58,786 bases of DNA from Lactiplantibacillus xiangfangensis (lineage in GTDB: Bacteria > Bacillota > Bacilli > Lactobacillales > Lactobacillaceae), in the NCBI RefSeq assembly GCF_001438845.1, contig NZ_JQCL01000011.1, positions 1 through 58,786 on the forward strand, read 5' to 3'. Shown in pieces: positions 16,541 to 25,230 of this stretch; position 1 is the first letter of the stretch; every line of letters starts with the position of its first letter. The notes below the pieces were generated by a model. It did not search any database. It worked only from the letters and a program-made list of their open reading frames with translations, and was not told where the DNA came from. A program made the position numbers and the translations under genes.

Positions 16541-17506
16541 TTATTCTGAAAATTCTGTCACCAATCCAGCATCAATCGCACGCTGGGTGTACATTGCAAC
16601 TTCATCTTCACTAGCACGAACAAAGTGGCCTGGTGCAATCTCGACCATGCGCCGCTTCTTATCGTCCTTTTCCCGTGATTCATCATAAGCAACCTGTTTC
16701 CGGTTCCGTTCAAACTCTGGATCTGGAACGGGAACCGCCGAAATCAAGCTCTTAGTGTAAGCATGTAACGGGTGGTTGTAAACTTCATCCGCTGGGCCGA
16801 TTTCCAAGATTTTCCCGTAGTGCATAACCCCGATCCGATCACTGATGTACTTAACCATCGACAAATCATGCGCGATGAATAAATAAGTCAGGTTCTGCTT
16901 AACTTGTAATTCCTTCATCAAGTTAACGACTTGGGCTTGAATGGAAACGTCCAACGCGGAGATGGGTTCGTCAGCAATGATAAACCGTGGTTCCACAGCC
17001 AATGCCCGGGCAATCCCGATCCGTTGCCGTTGTCCACCGGAGAATTCATGCGGGTAACGACTGGAATGGTCCTTGTTCAACCCAACCGTTTCAAGTAAGT
17101 CTTCGACCTGCTTGGTCCGATCAGCGTCATCCTTAGCCAAACCGTGAATGTCGATTCCTTCGGCCACAATATCTTTGACCTTCATCCGAGGGTTTAATGA
17201 TGCATAGGGATCTTGGAAAATCATTTGAATTTCACGCCGAAATTCATGCATTTCCTTTTTGGTATGCAACTTGGAAACGTCCTTACCGTTAAAGATAATT
17301 GTACCGTCGGTTGGTTCATACAAATGGATAATTGAGCGGCCCGTCGTCGTCTTACCGGAACCAGATTCACCAACTAGCCCAAACGTTTCACCTTCATAAA
17401 TATCAAAGGAGACATCGTCAACGGCCCGGACTTCATCTTTTTTACCAACATTAAAGTATTGCTTTAAATGTTGGACTTCTAGAATTTTTTTACGTTCATC
17501 AGGCAT
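16541..17506 (-). CDS. oppF: Oligopeptide ABC transporter ATP-binding protein OppF
   Basis: A 321-residue cytoplasmic ATPase of the oligopeptide importer. Walker A is G46-ESGSGKT-T53, the ABC signature is FSGGQRQRIGIARA, Walker B is FIIADEP, and the H-loop is in IAHDLSMV. The C-terminal oligopeptide/dipeptide extension (PVPDPEFERNRK region) is typical of OppF. It is the last gene of oppABCDF, six bases after oppD, followed by repeat copy C as terminator. Imported peptides feed amino-acid-auxotrophic lactobacilli. Confidence 0.95.
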   Translation of the reverse strand: MPDERKKILEVQHLKQYFNVGKKDEVRAVDDVSFDIYEGETFGLVGESGSGKTTTGRSIIHLYEPTDGTIIFNGKDVSKLHTKKEMHEFRREIQMIFQDPYASLNPRMKVKDIVAEGIDIHGLAKDDADRTKQVEDLLETVGLNKDHSSRYPHEFSGGQRQRIGIARALAVEPRFIIADEPISALDVSIQAQVVNLMKELQVKQNLTYLFIAHDLSMVKYISDRIGVMHYGKILEIGPADEVYNHPLHAYTKSLISAVPVPDPEFERNRKQVAYDESREKDDKKRRMVEIAPGHFVRASEDEVAMYTQRAIDAGLVTEFSE

Positions 17507-17512
17507 ACGCTC

Positions 17513-18592
17513 TTACTCCTTTGATGCGGTGTGTGCAAATGGTGCTTCTGGTTTCTGCATCTCCGCGAACTTCTTTTGTCGCCGCACAATTTCAGCAGGC
17601 GGTGTCACTTTCGGTGCGTCTGGATGTAATAACCATGTCGCCGCGTAGTGGGTGTCAGACACCTTAAAGAACGGTGGCTGCTTTTCGGTATCAATCTTCA
17701 TCGCATAATCACTCCGGGCAGCGAACGCGTCCCCTGTCGGTGGATCAAGCAAATCGGGTGGTGTCCCTGGAATCGCCCGCAATGAGCCACTAGCCGTATC
17801 CAAAGTCGGCATTGAGTTCAGCAGTCCCCAAGTATAGGGATGTTGCGGGTTGAAGAAGATTTCATCAACCGTCCCGTATTCCACGATTTTACCAGCGTAC
17901 ATTACTGCGACCCGGTCAGCCATTCCGGCAACCACGCCCAAGTCATGGGTGATAAAAATAATCGAGGTATCGATTCGGTTTTGCAAGTCCTTCATGAGGT
18001 CCAAAATTTGGGCTTGAATCGTCACGTCCAACGCAGTGGTTGGTTCGTCAGCAATCAAGACTTCTGGGTAGCAGACCAGCGCGATCGCAATCACGATCCG
18101 TTGACGCATCCCACCTGAAAATTGATAAGGATAATCGTTGATCCGGGCTTCCGGATCGGTAATTCCAACCAGTTTTAACATTTCCAAAGCCTGAGCAACG
18201 GCTTCTTTTTTCTTTAACCCCTTATGTTTCATCAACGGTTCGGCGATTTGCATCCCAATCCGCATTGTTGGGTCCAAGGACGTCATCGGGTCTTGGAAAA
18301 TCATTGCGATATCTTTCCCCCGAATATGCTGCATGTCCTTTTCAGACTTTTTAATGATGTCTTCACCGTGAAACATAATGGAACCTTTTTTAATTTCAGC
18401 GTTTGGCGCTAGCAACCCCATTAATGACCGGGTCGTTACGGATTTACCGGACCCCGATTCACCAACGATGGCTAAGGTTTCACCTTTACGTAAATCAAAA
18501 CTGACGTCACGGATGGCTTTAACTTCCCCCGCGTAAGTGTGGAAATCAATTTCCAAGTTCCGTACTTCAATCACATTTTCTGGATTTTCCAT
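17513..18592 (-). CDS. oppD: Oligopeptide ABC transporter ATP-binding protein OppD
   Basis: A 359-residue ATPase that pairs with OppF. Walker A is G44-ESGSGKS-S51, the signature is FSGGMRQRIVIAIAL, Walker B is VLIADEP, and the H-loop is ITHDLGVVAGMADR. The C-terminal extension (MPTLDTASGSLRAIPGTPPD) is the oligopeptide-transporter motif. In many OppD proteins this region holds cysteines for an iron-sulfur cluster. I see none of those here, as is common in Gram-positives. It lies 14 bases after oppC. Confidence 0.95.
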   Translation of the reverse strand: MENPENVIEVRNLEIDFHTYAGEVKAIRDVSFDLRKGETLAIVGESGSGKSVTTRSLMGLLAPNAEIKKGSIMFHGEDIIKKSEKDMQHIRGKDIAMIFQDPMTSLDPTMRIGMQIAEPLMKHKGLKKKEAVAQALEMLKLVGITDPEARINDYPYQFSGGMRQRIVIAIALVCYPEVLIADEPTTALDVTIQAQILDLMKDLQNRIDTSIIFITHDLGVVAGMADRVAVMYAGKIVEYGTVDEIFFNPQHPYTWGLLNSMPTLDTASGSLRAIPGTPPDLLDPPTGDAFAARSDYAMKIDTEKQPPFFKVSDTHYAATWLLHPDAPKVTPPAEIVRRQKKFAEMQKPEAPFAHTASKE

Positions 18593-18606
18593 TATTTTCC
18601 ACCCTC

Positions 18607-19641
18607 CTATCGTTTCGACTTCGGATCAAACGCATCGCGCATCCCATCACCGAGTAAGTTGAATGCGAGCATCAAGATAATCAAGACGATGGCTGGATAC
18701 CACATTTGATATGGTAAGAATTGGAAGTTCTTTTGCCCATCAGAGATCAACGTCCCTAATGAAGCTTGTGGTGAACTGATCCCAATCCCGATATAACTCA
18801 AGAACGCTTCGAAGAAGATCGCACTTGGAATCGTGAACATCGTTTGAATAATGATGACACTCGATAAGTTTGGTAACAAGTGTTTCCACGCAATTTTTGG
18901 TGCTGATTCGCCCAGTGTCCGGGCAGCTAAAATAAAGTCTTGGTTTTTCAATTGTAACGTTTGGGCACGCGTCAACCGGGCCATGGTGGTCCAACCCGTG
19001 ATGGCAATGGCTGCAATGATCGAAGCCATCCCCGTCTTAGTAAAGGCTGTCGCCATCAAGACCATGACAACTAATTGTGGGATGGACGAGAGGATTTCGA
19101 TCACACGTTGCATGAACAAATCGACTCGCCCACCTTTCCAACCGGATAGTATCCCAAACCCGACCCCAATGGTCAAGTCAATCAAGGTGGCAATCAACGC
19201 AATTTCTAGTGAGATTCTCGTCCCGTACATGATCCGGGCCAATAAATCCCGACCAAGGTAGTCCGTTCCTAAAATATAATGAACGTCCTTACCGGCACCA
19301 GCAGCTGCGTACACATCCACGTCTTTACCGGATTGATTCAAATGCCCGTTCAGGCCGTGAAGACCAACACCCGGAATCTTAGGTGGTAAGTTGGCATACT
19401 TCGGTTCTTGCGCATTCGGGTCATGGTGATAAACGGCTTGACCCCCAAAGGCAATCAAGAACATTAAGACCAAGACGATAAAACTGGTAAACGCGGTTTT
19501 ATTAGATTTTAAACGACGCCAAACGTCTTGACCGAAAGTCAGAGACGGTGCCGCAATGCGTTCATTGTCGGGACCGGCTGTTTTATCCAACGGCTCGAAG
19601 TCGCCGGGTTTGATTTCGATATCTTTTAGATTATCTGCCAT
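18607..19641 (-). CDS. oppC: Oligopeptide ABC transporter permease OppC
   Basis: A 344-residue inner permease with six membrane segments after a cytoplasmic N-terminus of about 50 residues. It has an external loop (YHHDPNAQEP..GTDYLGRDLLARIMYG), the DppC/OppC hallmark. The coupling helix with the EAA motif (AARTLGESAPKIAWKHLLPN) contacts the ATPases. It lies three bases after the oppB stop, so the genes are translationally linked. Confidence 0.95.
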   Translation of the reverse strand: MADNLKDIEIKPGDFEPLDKTAGPDNERIAAPSLTFGQDVWRRLKSNKTAFTSFIVLVLMFLIAFGGQAVYHHDPNAQEPKYANLPPKIPGVGLHGLNGHLNQSGKDVDVYAAAGAGKDVHYILGTDYLGRDLLARIMYGTRISLEIALIATLIDLTIGVGFGILSGWKGGRVDLFMQRVIEILSSIPQLVVMVLMATAFTKTGMASIIAAIAITGWTTMARLTRAQTLQLKNQDFILAARTLGESAPKIAWKHLLPNLSSVIIIQTMFTIPSAIFFEAFLSYIGIGISSPQASLGTLISDGQKNFQFLPYQMWYPAIVLIILMLAFNLLGDGMRDAFDPKSKR

Positions 19642-19644
19642 TAA

Positions 19645-20574
19645 CTAGTCCCCATTTCCACTTAAACGAATCCGCGGATCGATAATTCCGTAGACGATGT
19701 CGGTTAACAATAGTAGTAAGCAAAGTAGTGCTGAATAGAAGATCGTCACACCCATGATGGTTGGGTAGTCATTCACCAAAATTGATTTAACAAATTGTTC
19801 CCCGATACCAGGAACGGAGAAGATGTTTTCAACAACCATTGACCCGGTCATAAGGGCCGCCGCCAGTGGGCCAATCAACGTAACCATTGGAATTAAACTG
19901 TTCCGCAGAGCATGGTGATAGACGATGCCAAATTTAGAAAGTCCCTTGGCCTTGGCTAACTCAATGTAGTCCGAGCTAAGCACGTCGACCATGTCGGTCC
20001 GAATAAACCGGGCCGTTTCAGCTAACGGACTCGCCGCCAACGCTAAGGTTGGTAGGATCGTGTAAGCGAACCCTTCCCAACCAGCAACTGGGAACCAGCC
20101 GGTCTTAAGACCTAAGTAATATTGCAATAGGATTGCCAAAACAAAACTTGGTACCGCAATTCCTAAAATCGATAGGATGGTTGCTAAGCGGTCGGCCCAA
20201 GTATCTTTCCGAATCGCACCAATTGCCCCCAAAATAATTCCGAGGATGATCCCAACAACCAGAGCTTGTCCCCCTAATTGCATGGATGGTCCCATCCGGC
20301 TACCAATCAAGTAACTAACGGCTTGATCAGAGAATTGGAAGGATAGCCCTAAACTACCTTTAAAGATTCCCCCAATGTAGATGAAGTATTGTAACCAGAC
20401 CGGCTTATCTAACCCGTATTGGGCTAAAATAGCTGCTTTTTCAGTAGCGGTCAGCTTGGCTTCATTCTGGAGCGGCGTCCCGGGCATTAATTTCATCAAG
20501 AAGAACGTGACGGTTGCCACAATGAATAATGTCAGGAACAAGTAAAATATCCGCTTTAAGAGATATTTTCTCAT
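19645..20574 (-). CDS. oppB: Oligopeptide ABC transporter permease OppB
   Basis: A 309-residue permease with six membrane segments that forms the channel with OppC. The start MRKYLLKRIFYL and the EAA-type loop (AKAKGLSKFGIVYHHALRNSLIP) are typical. An ORF start five codons upstream exists (20589). The ribosome site GAGGA lies inside that extension and six bases before the ATG at 20574, so the shorter form is chosen. A stem-loop separates it from oppA. Confidence 0.93.
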   Translation of the reverse strand: MRKYLLKRIFYLFLTLFIVATVTFFLMKLMPGTPLQNEAKLTATEKAAILAQYGLDKPVWLQYFIYIGGIFKGSLGLSFQFSDQAVSYLIGSRMGPSMQLGGQALVVGIILGIILGAIGAIRKDTWADRLATILSILGIAVPSFVLAILLQYYLGLKTGWFPVAGWEGFAYTILPTLALAASPLAETARFIRTDMVDVLSSDYIELAKAKGLSKFGIVYHHALRNSLIPMVTLIGPLAAALMTGSMVVENIFSVPGIGEQFVKSILVNDYPTIMGVTIFYSALLCLLLLLTDIVYGIIDPRIRLSGNGD

Positions 20575-20640
20575 TAGAATTCCTCGCATTCTATTAAATT
20601 AGCCTTAAAATTTGTAACAGCTTTGATTATAAAACAAAAT

Positions 20641-20671
20641 GGTAAGGATTAACAATGTGTCAATCCTTACC
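20641..20671 (-). terminator. Intercistronic stem-loop between oppA and oppB
   Basis: A perfect 10-base stem (GGTAAGGATT with AATCCTTACC) is followed on the minus strand by ATTTTGTTTT. Its place after the first gene suggests partial termination or RNA protection, giving more OppA than permease. Confidence 0.6.
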
Positions 20672-20717
20672 CCTTCGTTTCACATTCGTGCAGTTAAAGC
20701 ACACACATTATGACTTG

Positions 20718-22361
20718 TTATTTGACGGACATGTACTTCAAGTTGTAGTTCGTACCCGCCGTGTTGTAGATGATTCCCTTGACGTTCGTCCGGGTTAAAG
20801 TAGCATTCGCTTGTTGATAAACTGGAATGATAGCTTGATCATTCATCAACTGTTTCTCAGCGGCAACCATGTCAGCCCAACGTGCGGATGGCTTCGTTGC
20901 GTCGCTACCTTCAGCCTTCTTGATAGCTGCATCGTAAGCGGCACTCTTGTATTTCCCGTTGTTGTAAGAGTTATCAGACGTAAAGAGTGATAAGAAGGAA
21001 ATTGGGTCAGTAAAGTCAGCGTTCCAAGCAGAGAGTACGGTGTCGAAGTTACCGTTTTGTGACCGTGACAAACGGGTCTTGAATGGCACGTTTTGGTTTG
21101 AAACCGTCAATCCTGGTAATTTCTGCCATGCACCCTGAATAAATTCAGTTGACTTCTTGGCCTTATCCGTATCATCAGAAAGGAGTTTGATGTTCAGCTT
21201 AGATTCGCCGATTTCTTTCATCCCTTCTTTGAATAACGTCTTGGCCTTAGCTTGGTCGTAGCTAACTGCGCTAGCAACGTAAGCGTCATCGGTGAAGTCT
21301 TTACCCGTCTTCGGGTTCTTCGCTAAGTCTTGTGAAACGTAACCCTTAGCAACCGTTGAGCCATCCCCTAAGGTCGTGTTGACGTATTGTTTCCGGTTGA
21401 TAGCTAGTGATAAAGCTTCGCGAATCTTTTGGTTCTTGAACGCTTTAGCAACCTTGGCATCACTATCAGCACGGTTCAATTCGAGGTAGAACGTGCCGGC
21501 CGTCTTCCGAACTAAGTAGTTCTTGTTTGTCTTGTAGTTCTTAACTTGTTCGCTAGATAACGTGGTGTAATCCACTTTATTAGAGTTAAACAAGTTCAGC
21601 CCCGTTGATTGATCCTTGACCACTTGATAGTTGATGGTATCCATCTTAACGGCTTTCTTATCCCAGTAATCGTTGTTCTTCTTTAACTTCCAAGATAAGT
21701 TGGTCCCAGTCCAGTTGGTCATCTTGTATGGGCCGTTGTAGACCATTGATGAACTGTTCGTCCCATATTTAGAACCGTACTTCTTAACCGCACTTTCATT
21801 TTGTGGGTAGAAGTTGATGAAGCCCATCAATTTCTTGAAGTAAGCGATTGGTTTGTCCAACGTAACAACTACCTTGTAATCGCCGTCAGCTTTAATCCCC
21901 AATGAGGAAACTGGCTTCTTGCCATTGACGATTTGATCAGCATTTTGAATCCCTGAATATAAGTATGCGTATTGTGACGCAGTCTTTGGATTAACGGTCC
22001 GTTGCCAACCATAAACGAAATCTTTGGCGGTAACTTTGTCGCCGTTACTCCACTTTGCGTTCTTCCGTAAAGTGAACGTATATGTCTTACCACCATTAGA
22101 AACCTTAGTGGCTTTAGCAATTCCGGGTGTAATCGAACCGTTCTTGCCAATCCGATATAACCCTTCGTTAGTGTTGTTCAGCATATCTGAACTAACAACG
22201 TCGGTTGACTTCGAAATGTCCATCGTTGGTAATTCGGCTGATTCTGTCCAATTAGCCGTATTCTTAGCGCTGGTCGATGATGACTTCGATCCACAAGCTG
22301 CCAAGAATAGGAGTGATGCGCCAGCAACGGCGGAGACTTTTGCAACTGTCTTTAAATTCAT
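20718..22361 (-). CDS. oppA: Oligopeptide ABC transporter substrate-binding lipoprotein OppA
   Basis: A 547-residue SBP family 5 lipoprotein that captures peptides outside the cell for OppBCDF. The lipobox is LAAC, with the lipidated C23, followed by a Ser/Lys-rich tether. The mature part has family 5 landmarks (KSTDVVSSDML near residues 51-61 and ANWTESAELPTMD). It is the first gene of the operon and the one that likely sets peptide choice. A GAAGGG-type site lies about 10 bases before the ATG. Relatives of this type can also bind signalling peptides, which sequence alone cannot tell. Confidence 0.94.
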   Translation of the reverse strand: MNLKTVAKVSAVAGASLLFLAACGSKSSSTSAKNTANWTESAELPTMDISKSTDVVSSDMLNNTNEGLYRIGKNGSITPGIAKATKVSNGGKTYTFTLRKNAKWSNGDKVTAKDFVYGWQRTVNPKTASQYAYLYSGIQNADQIVNGKKPVSSLGIKADGDYKVVVTLDKPIAYFKKLMGFINFYPQNESAVKKYGSKYGTNSSSMVYNGPYKMTNWTGTNLSWKLKKNNDYWDKKAVKMDTINYQVVKDQSTGLNLFNSNKVDYTTLSSEQVKNYKTNKNYLVRKTAGTFYLELNRADSDAKVAKAFKNQKIREALSLAINRKQYVNTTLGDGSTVAKGYVSQDLAKNPKTGKDFTDDAYVASAVSYDQAKAKTLFKEGMKEIGESKLNIKLLSDDTDKAKKSTEFIQGAWQKLPGLTVSNQNVPFKTRLSRSQNGNFDTVLSAWNADFTDPISFLSLFTSDNSYNNGKYKSAAYDAAIKKAEGSDATKPSARWADMVAAEKQLMNDQAIIPVYQQANATLTRTNVKGIIYNTAGTNYNLKYMSVK

Positions 22362-22422
22362 AAAACCCCAACCCTTCTAACCTAATTTAGTGTGTGTGCT
22401 TTTCCCTTGAAAAGTTAAAGTT

Positions 22423-22451
22423 ATTGTATATTATAAATAAATTAAAATCAA
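22423..22451 (-). promoter_or_regulatory. Promoter of the opp operon
   Basis: On the minus strand TTGATT (22446-22451) is followed after 17 bases by TACAAT (22423-22428). An overlapping TATAAT lies five bases upstream of this -10. The DNA around is strongly A/T-rich. From 22460 to 22690 I see no gene. Confidence 0.5.
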
Positions 22452-22696
22452 TGCTAAATTCTAATTTTTATCATTATTTCGTCATAATTAATTTACTGAT
22501 TCAATTTATTTGTAATTATCCAAGCACTTGTTAGCATTTAGGAGCGCCTATACGACAGCCTTTCAAAGCAATATAAATTTCAGGAGGCGAATTCTAAGTC
22601 GTCCGTTCCCTTTTCTTAATAAATAATCACATTACCCAAAAATCGACCTAAAAATGCGGTTTCAGCGTTAGTTAAAACAGCCAAAAATGGGCAAAC

Positions 22697-22728
22697 AAAA
22701 AAGAATGCCAATTTATTTTCAGCATTCT
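22697..22728 (-). terminator. Terminator of the tauE-DUF1634 operon
   Basis: A stem AGAATGCT/GGCATTCT with a loop of about 11 bases is followed on the minus strand by T6. It lies about 35 bases past the DUF1634 stop. Confidence 0.7.
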
Positions 22729-22761
22729 CTTATTAATAAATTCACTTAAATATCTTTATCC

Positions 22762-23139
22762 TCAGCGTCCCATGTAACCAATCACGGAAGCCACGAGCAA
22801 AATGATTAAAACAACTGTGGTAATCCAGACGTACAGGTGATCCTTTTCAACGGCAAAGGCGTAGATGGAAACGGCAACCCGTAACGTTGGCGTCAAGATA
22901 AGTAGAAATAGCCCTAACATAATGACGGCGAATGGTTTTAACTGAACGATGCCACTAAAGATGGCGCCAAAACTATTCGGTTGCACCCCGTTCGGATACC
23001 CCCCAGTGCCCTGAATGAGCATCATGATAATGCCAATACTGATGACCGTAGCGGATAGCACGACCCCAATGCGTAAGATTTGACCAATGATCAGTTCAAC
23101 TTGATGCATTTCTTGTGCTTTAGTCGGTTTCTTTTCCAT
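22762..23139 (-). CDS. DUF1634 membrane protein
   Basis: A 125-residue protein with three membrane segments (about 20-43, 68-90, 100-122) and a charged cytoplasmic N-terminus. It fits DUF1634, a family commonly encoded next to TauE/SafE permeases. Its ATG shares one base with the stop of the tauE-like gene, so they are translated as a pair and probably form one transport system. Its function is not known. Confidence 0.8.
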   Translation of the reverse strand: MEKKPTKAQEMHQVELIIGQILRIGVVLSATVISIGIIMMLIQGTGGYPNGVQPNSFGAIFSGIVQLKPFAVIMLGLFLLILTPTLRVAVSIYAFAVEKDHLYVWITTVVLIILLVASVIGYMGR

Positions 23140-23999
23140 TAGATCGTCACCCCAAATCCTTTAAGAATCATTTGAACCCCTAGGTACAGCATGACGGGCA
23201 CAAAAATCATCCGAATCAAGCGTGGCTTTAGGTGTTGCATGATCCGCGTCCCAATCAGCGCACCGACCAGGATGCCGATAGCCAACGGCGCAGCGATGCC
23301 CGCTTTAATGGAGCCATTAAAGAAGTACACCATCGCGCTGGCAGCCGCCGTTACCCCCATCATTAAGTTAGAGGTTGCGGAGGATGGCTTGAGCGGCATG
23401 TGCATGATGGTATCCATCGCTAGCACTTTAAACGCCCCACTCCCAATTCCAAGTAGGCCACTGGCTAAACCGGCACCGAACATCATTGCAAACCCACCGG
23501 GAACGTTTTGTACTTGATAATCCACTTGCTTATTAAGGGCCTTATCATAATACGTGCCGTTCAAATTTAGTTCCGTCGCAATGCGGTCCGCCTTAACATT
23601 TTCAGCGTCACTATTTTTGTTCATTAACTTGCGAATCATATTATACGTTGTAAAAATTAGCAATGCGCCAAACAAGAAGAACAGGAACGTCGCGTTGAAC
23701 ATTCCGGTTAACACCGCCCCTAACACGGCTCCCACGGTCGTGGCGATTTCTAAAAACATCGCCACCCGCAAGTTCAACATTTCATCCTTCAAGTAAGCAA
23801 TCGTGGATCCCGAACTCGTCGCAATCACGGCGATAATACTGGCCCCAATGGCGTACTTAATATCCAAGCCCATGGCAAGGGTCAAAATGGGGGTAATAAT
23901 CATCCCTCCACCGATTCCTAAAATTGCCCCAAAAACACCGGCAAGCACTCCAACGCCCAGCATCAATAATAATGAATAAATCACGTGTTTCACCTTCAT
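23139..23999 (-). CDS. TauE/SafE (sulfite exporter-like) family permease
   Basis: A 286-residue permease with about eight membrane segments. It contains the repeated family motif G-x-GGG (GAILGIGGGMIITPIL near residue 25 and LASGLLGIGSGAFKVLA in the second half). Family members move sulfite, sulfoacetate or other small organic anions. The substrate here is unknown. The ATG at 23999 lacks a clear ribosome site. AAGG two codons in would suit the GTG at residue 6 (23984), so the start is uncertain. A LysR-type gene upstream reads the same way and may control it. Confidence 0.82.
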   Translation of the reverse strand: MKVKHVIYSLLLMLGVGVLAGVFGAILGIGGGMIITPILTLAMGLDIKYAIGASIIAVIATSSGSTIAYLKDEMLNLRVAMFLEIATTVGAVLGAVLTGMFNATFLFFLFGALLIFTTYNMIRKLMNKNSDAENVKADRIATELNLNGTYYDKALNKQVDYQVQNVPGGFAMMFGAGLASGLLGIGSGAFKVLAMDTIMHMPLKPSSATSNLMMGVTAAASAMVYFFNGSIKAGIAAPLAIGILVGALIGTRIMQHLKPRLIRMIFVPVMLYLGVQMILKGFGVTI

Positions 24000-24018
24000 C
24001 TTTTAAATTTCAATTGCT

Positions 24019-24024
24019 AGTGTA
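24019..24024 (-). promoter_or_regulatory. Extended -10 of the tauE-like gene
   Basis: TGGTACACT on the minus strand is an extended -10 element about 20 bases before the start of the permease gene. The -35 is poor, as expected for a promoter that needs an activator. Confidence 0.35.
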
Positions 24025-24108
24025 CCATTTAATTACTCCAGTCACTAATGGTTACAAATAGTTGTAATTATCCTTACAGTGGCAAGGTCTTGACTGGTTT
24101 CGGCCAAT

Positions 24109-24136
24109 CACTCACAATTAATCTCGATTGTGTGTG
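24109..24136. promoter_or_regulatory. Candidate LysR-type operator upstream of tauE-like gene
   Basis: CACTCACAAT and ATTGTGTGTG form a 10-base inverted repeat with one mismatch and an eight-base centre. It lies between the lysR-like and tauE-like genes. LysR-type regulators bind inverted repeats with a T-N11-A core. This is a candidate site, not a proven one. Confidence 0.4.
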
Positions 24137-24212
24137 ATAACACTTTCATCACTGTCATAGCAACAAATCAGTTTTATTTGGTATTAAAAAATTAGATAGG
24201 TTCCTTTTGAAA

Positions 24213-25094
24213 TTAGTCTAACTGTTCCGCCTGATCGAATTGGGCCATAAAGCCCGCAACCAATGGCGTTGCCAGCGATTCAGGCGTCGTTGTCAGCGCT
24301 AACCGCGTTTCAAAGCGACGATCCGCTAACGACCGAATCAAGACGTGGTCACCGCGATACGTTTCGGCTAAGCTGCGGGGAACCAAAGCCACGCCCATCT
24401 GGTGGTTCGCCCAGTGCATCGCGGTGCGCGCGTCATCGCAAGTCATCACGAACTGCGGCTCAAACGACTGTTCTAGAAAGGCGACGTGAAACAATTCGTT
24501 GAAACGGCGGTACTTAATCAATGGTAACGTCGCTAAGTCACTTAGTCGTAACTGGCGGCGGTTGCTAAACTGCGTATAGTGTTGCGGCAACACCGCCACC
24601 ATCCGCTCGCTGGCAAAGAAACGGCAGACTAAGTGTTGTTGATTAAATGGCGTGCGTAACACGGCGACGTCCAGTAACCGTTTATGTAAATCGTCTAATA
24701 ATTCGTACGTATTACCTTCCGTCACGGCCAACTGAACGTCCGGATGCGCCTTTAACCACTTAGCTAGCGCCGGGTTAGGGATCACCCCGGCCGATGAAGA
24801 GACAGTCCCTAAGTTAAGGGTTCCCGTAATGCCGTGTGCTAGCGCGCGAACCTTATTTTCGGCAGTCGCTGACAGCTGGGTTAACTGCTGCGCATAACCG
24901 ACTAGTAACTCTCCCGCAGCGGTCACAACGACCCCCTGGGGCAGCCGTTTGAATAACGGGACTCCCAGTTCCAATTCCAACTGTTTGATTTGATAACTCA
25001 GTGGCGGTTGGGCCACGTGTAGCCGTTTAGCCGCGGCGGTCATCTGGCCCTCTTCGGCCACTGCTAAAAAATAGCGTAATTGTTTTAAATTCAA
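24213..25094 (-). CDS. LysR-family transcriptional regulator
   Basis: A 293-residue regulator. The N-terminal winged helix (MNLKQLRYFLAVAEEGQMTAAAKRLHVAQPPLSYQIKQLE region, split over 1-40) is very typical, with PPLSYQI as recognition helix. A two-lobed ligand-binding domain follows (about 90-290). It is closest in style to CatM/CynR-type members. It lies upstream of and codirectional with the TauE-like and DUF1634 genes, which it may activate in response to a small molecule. It is richer in G/C than the intergenic DNA around it. Confidence 0.9.
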   Translation of the reverse strand: MNLKQLRYFLAVAEEGQMTAAAKRLHVAQPPLSYQIKQLELELGVPLFKRLPQGVVVTAAGELLVGYAQQLTQLSATAENKVRALAHGITGTLNLGTVSSSAGVIPNPALAKWLKAHPDVQLAVTEGNTYELLDDLHKRLLDVAVLRTPFNQQHLVCRFFASERMVAVLPQHYTQFSNRRQLRLSDLATLPLIKYRRFNELFHVAFLEQSFEPQFVMTCDDARTAMHWANHQMGVALVPRSLAETYRGDHVLIRSLADRRFETRLALTTTPESLATPLVAGFMAQFDQAEQLD

Positions 25095-25230
25095 CGTACT
25101 TTCCCCCTATTAAATATCAGTATACACGTTTGGCAGACGTCGTATTTTACATTTTGCTTAAGTCGTGTTGCTTAGACGGGGAATGCGTTATACTAGGTAT
25201 AATTAATTTATTAGTGAAAGGAGTGGTCCC

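Noticed and set aside
18851-19261. 136-codon frame opposite oppC
   Set aside because: It mirrors a well conserved permease gene and has no start signal.
22560-22620. Possible small gene after an AGGAGG in the oppA/DUF1634 gap
   Set aside because: No start codon follows at the right distance, and the frames close quickly.
24142-24157. Catabolite-repression (cre) site near the LysR gene
   Set aside because: TGATAACACTTTCA lacks the central CG of the consensus.
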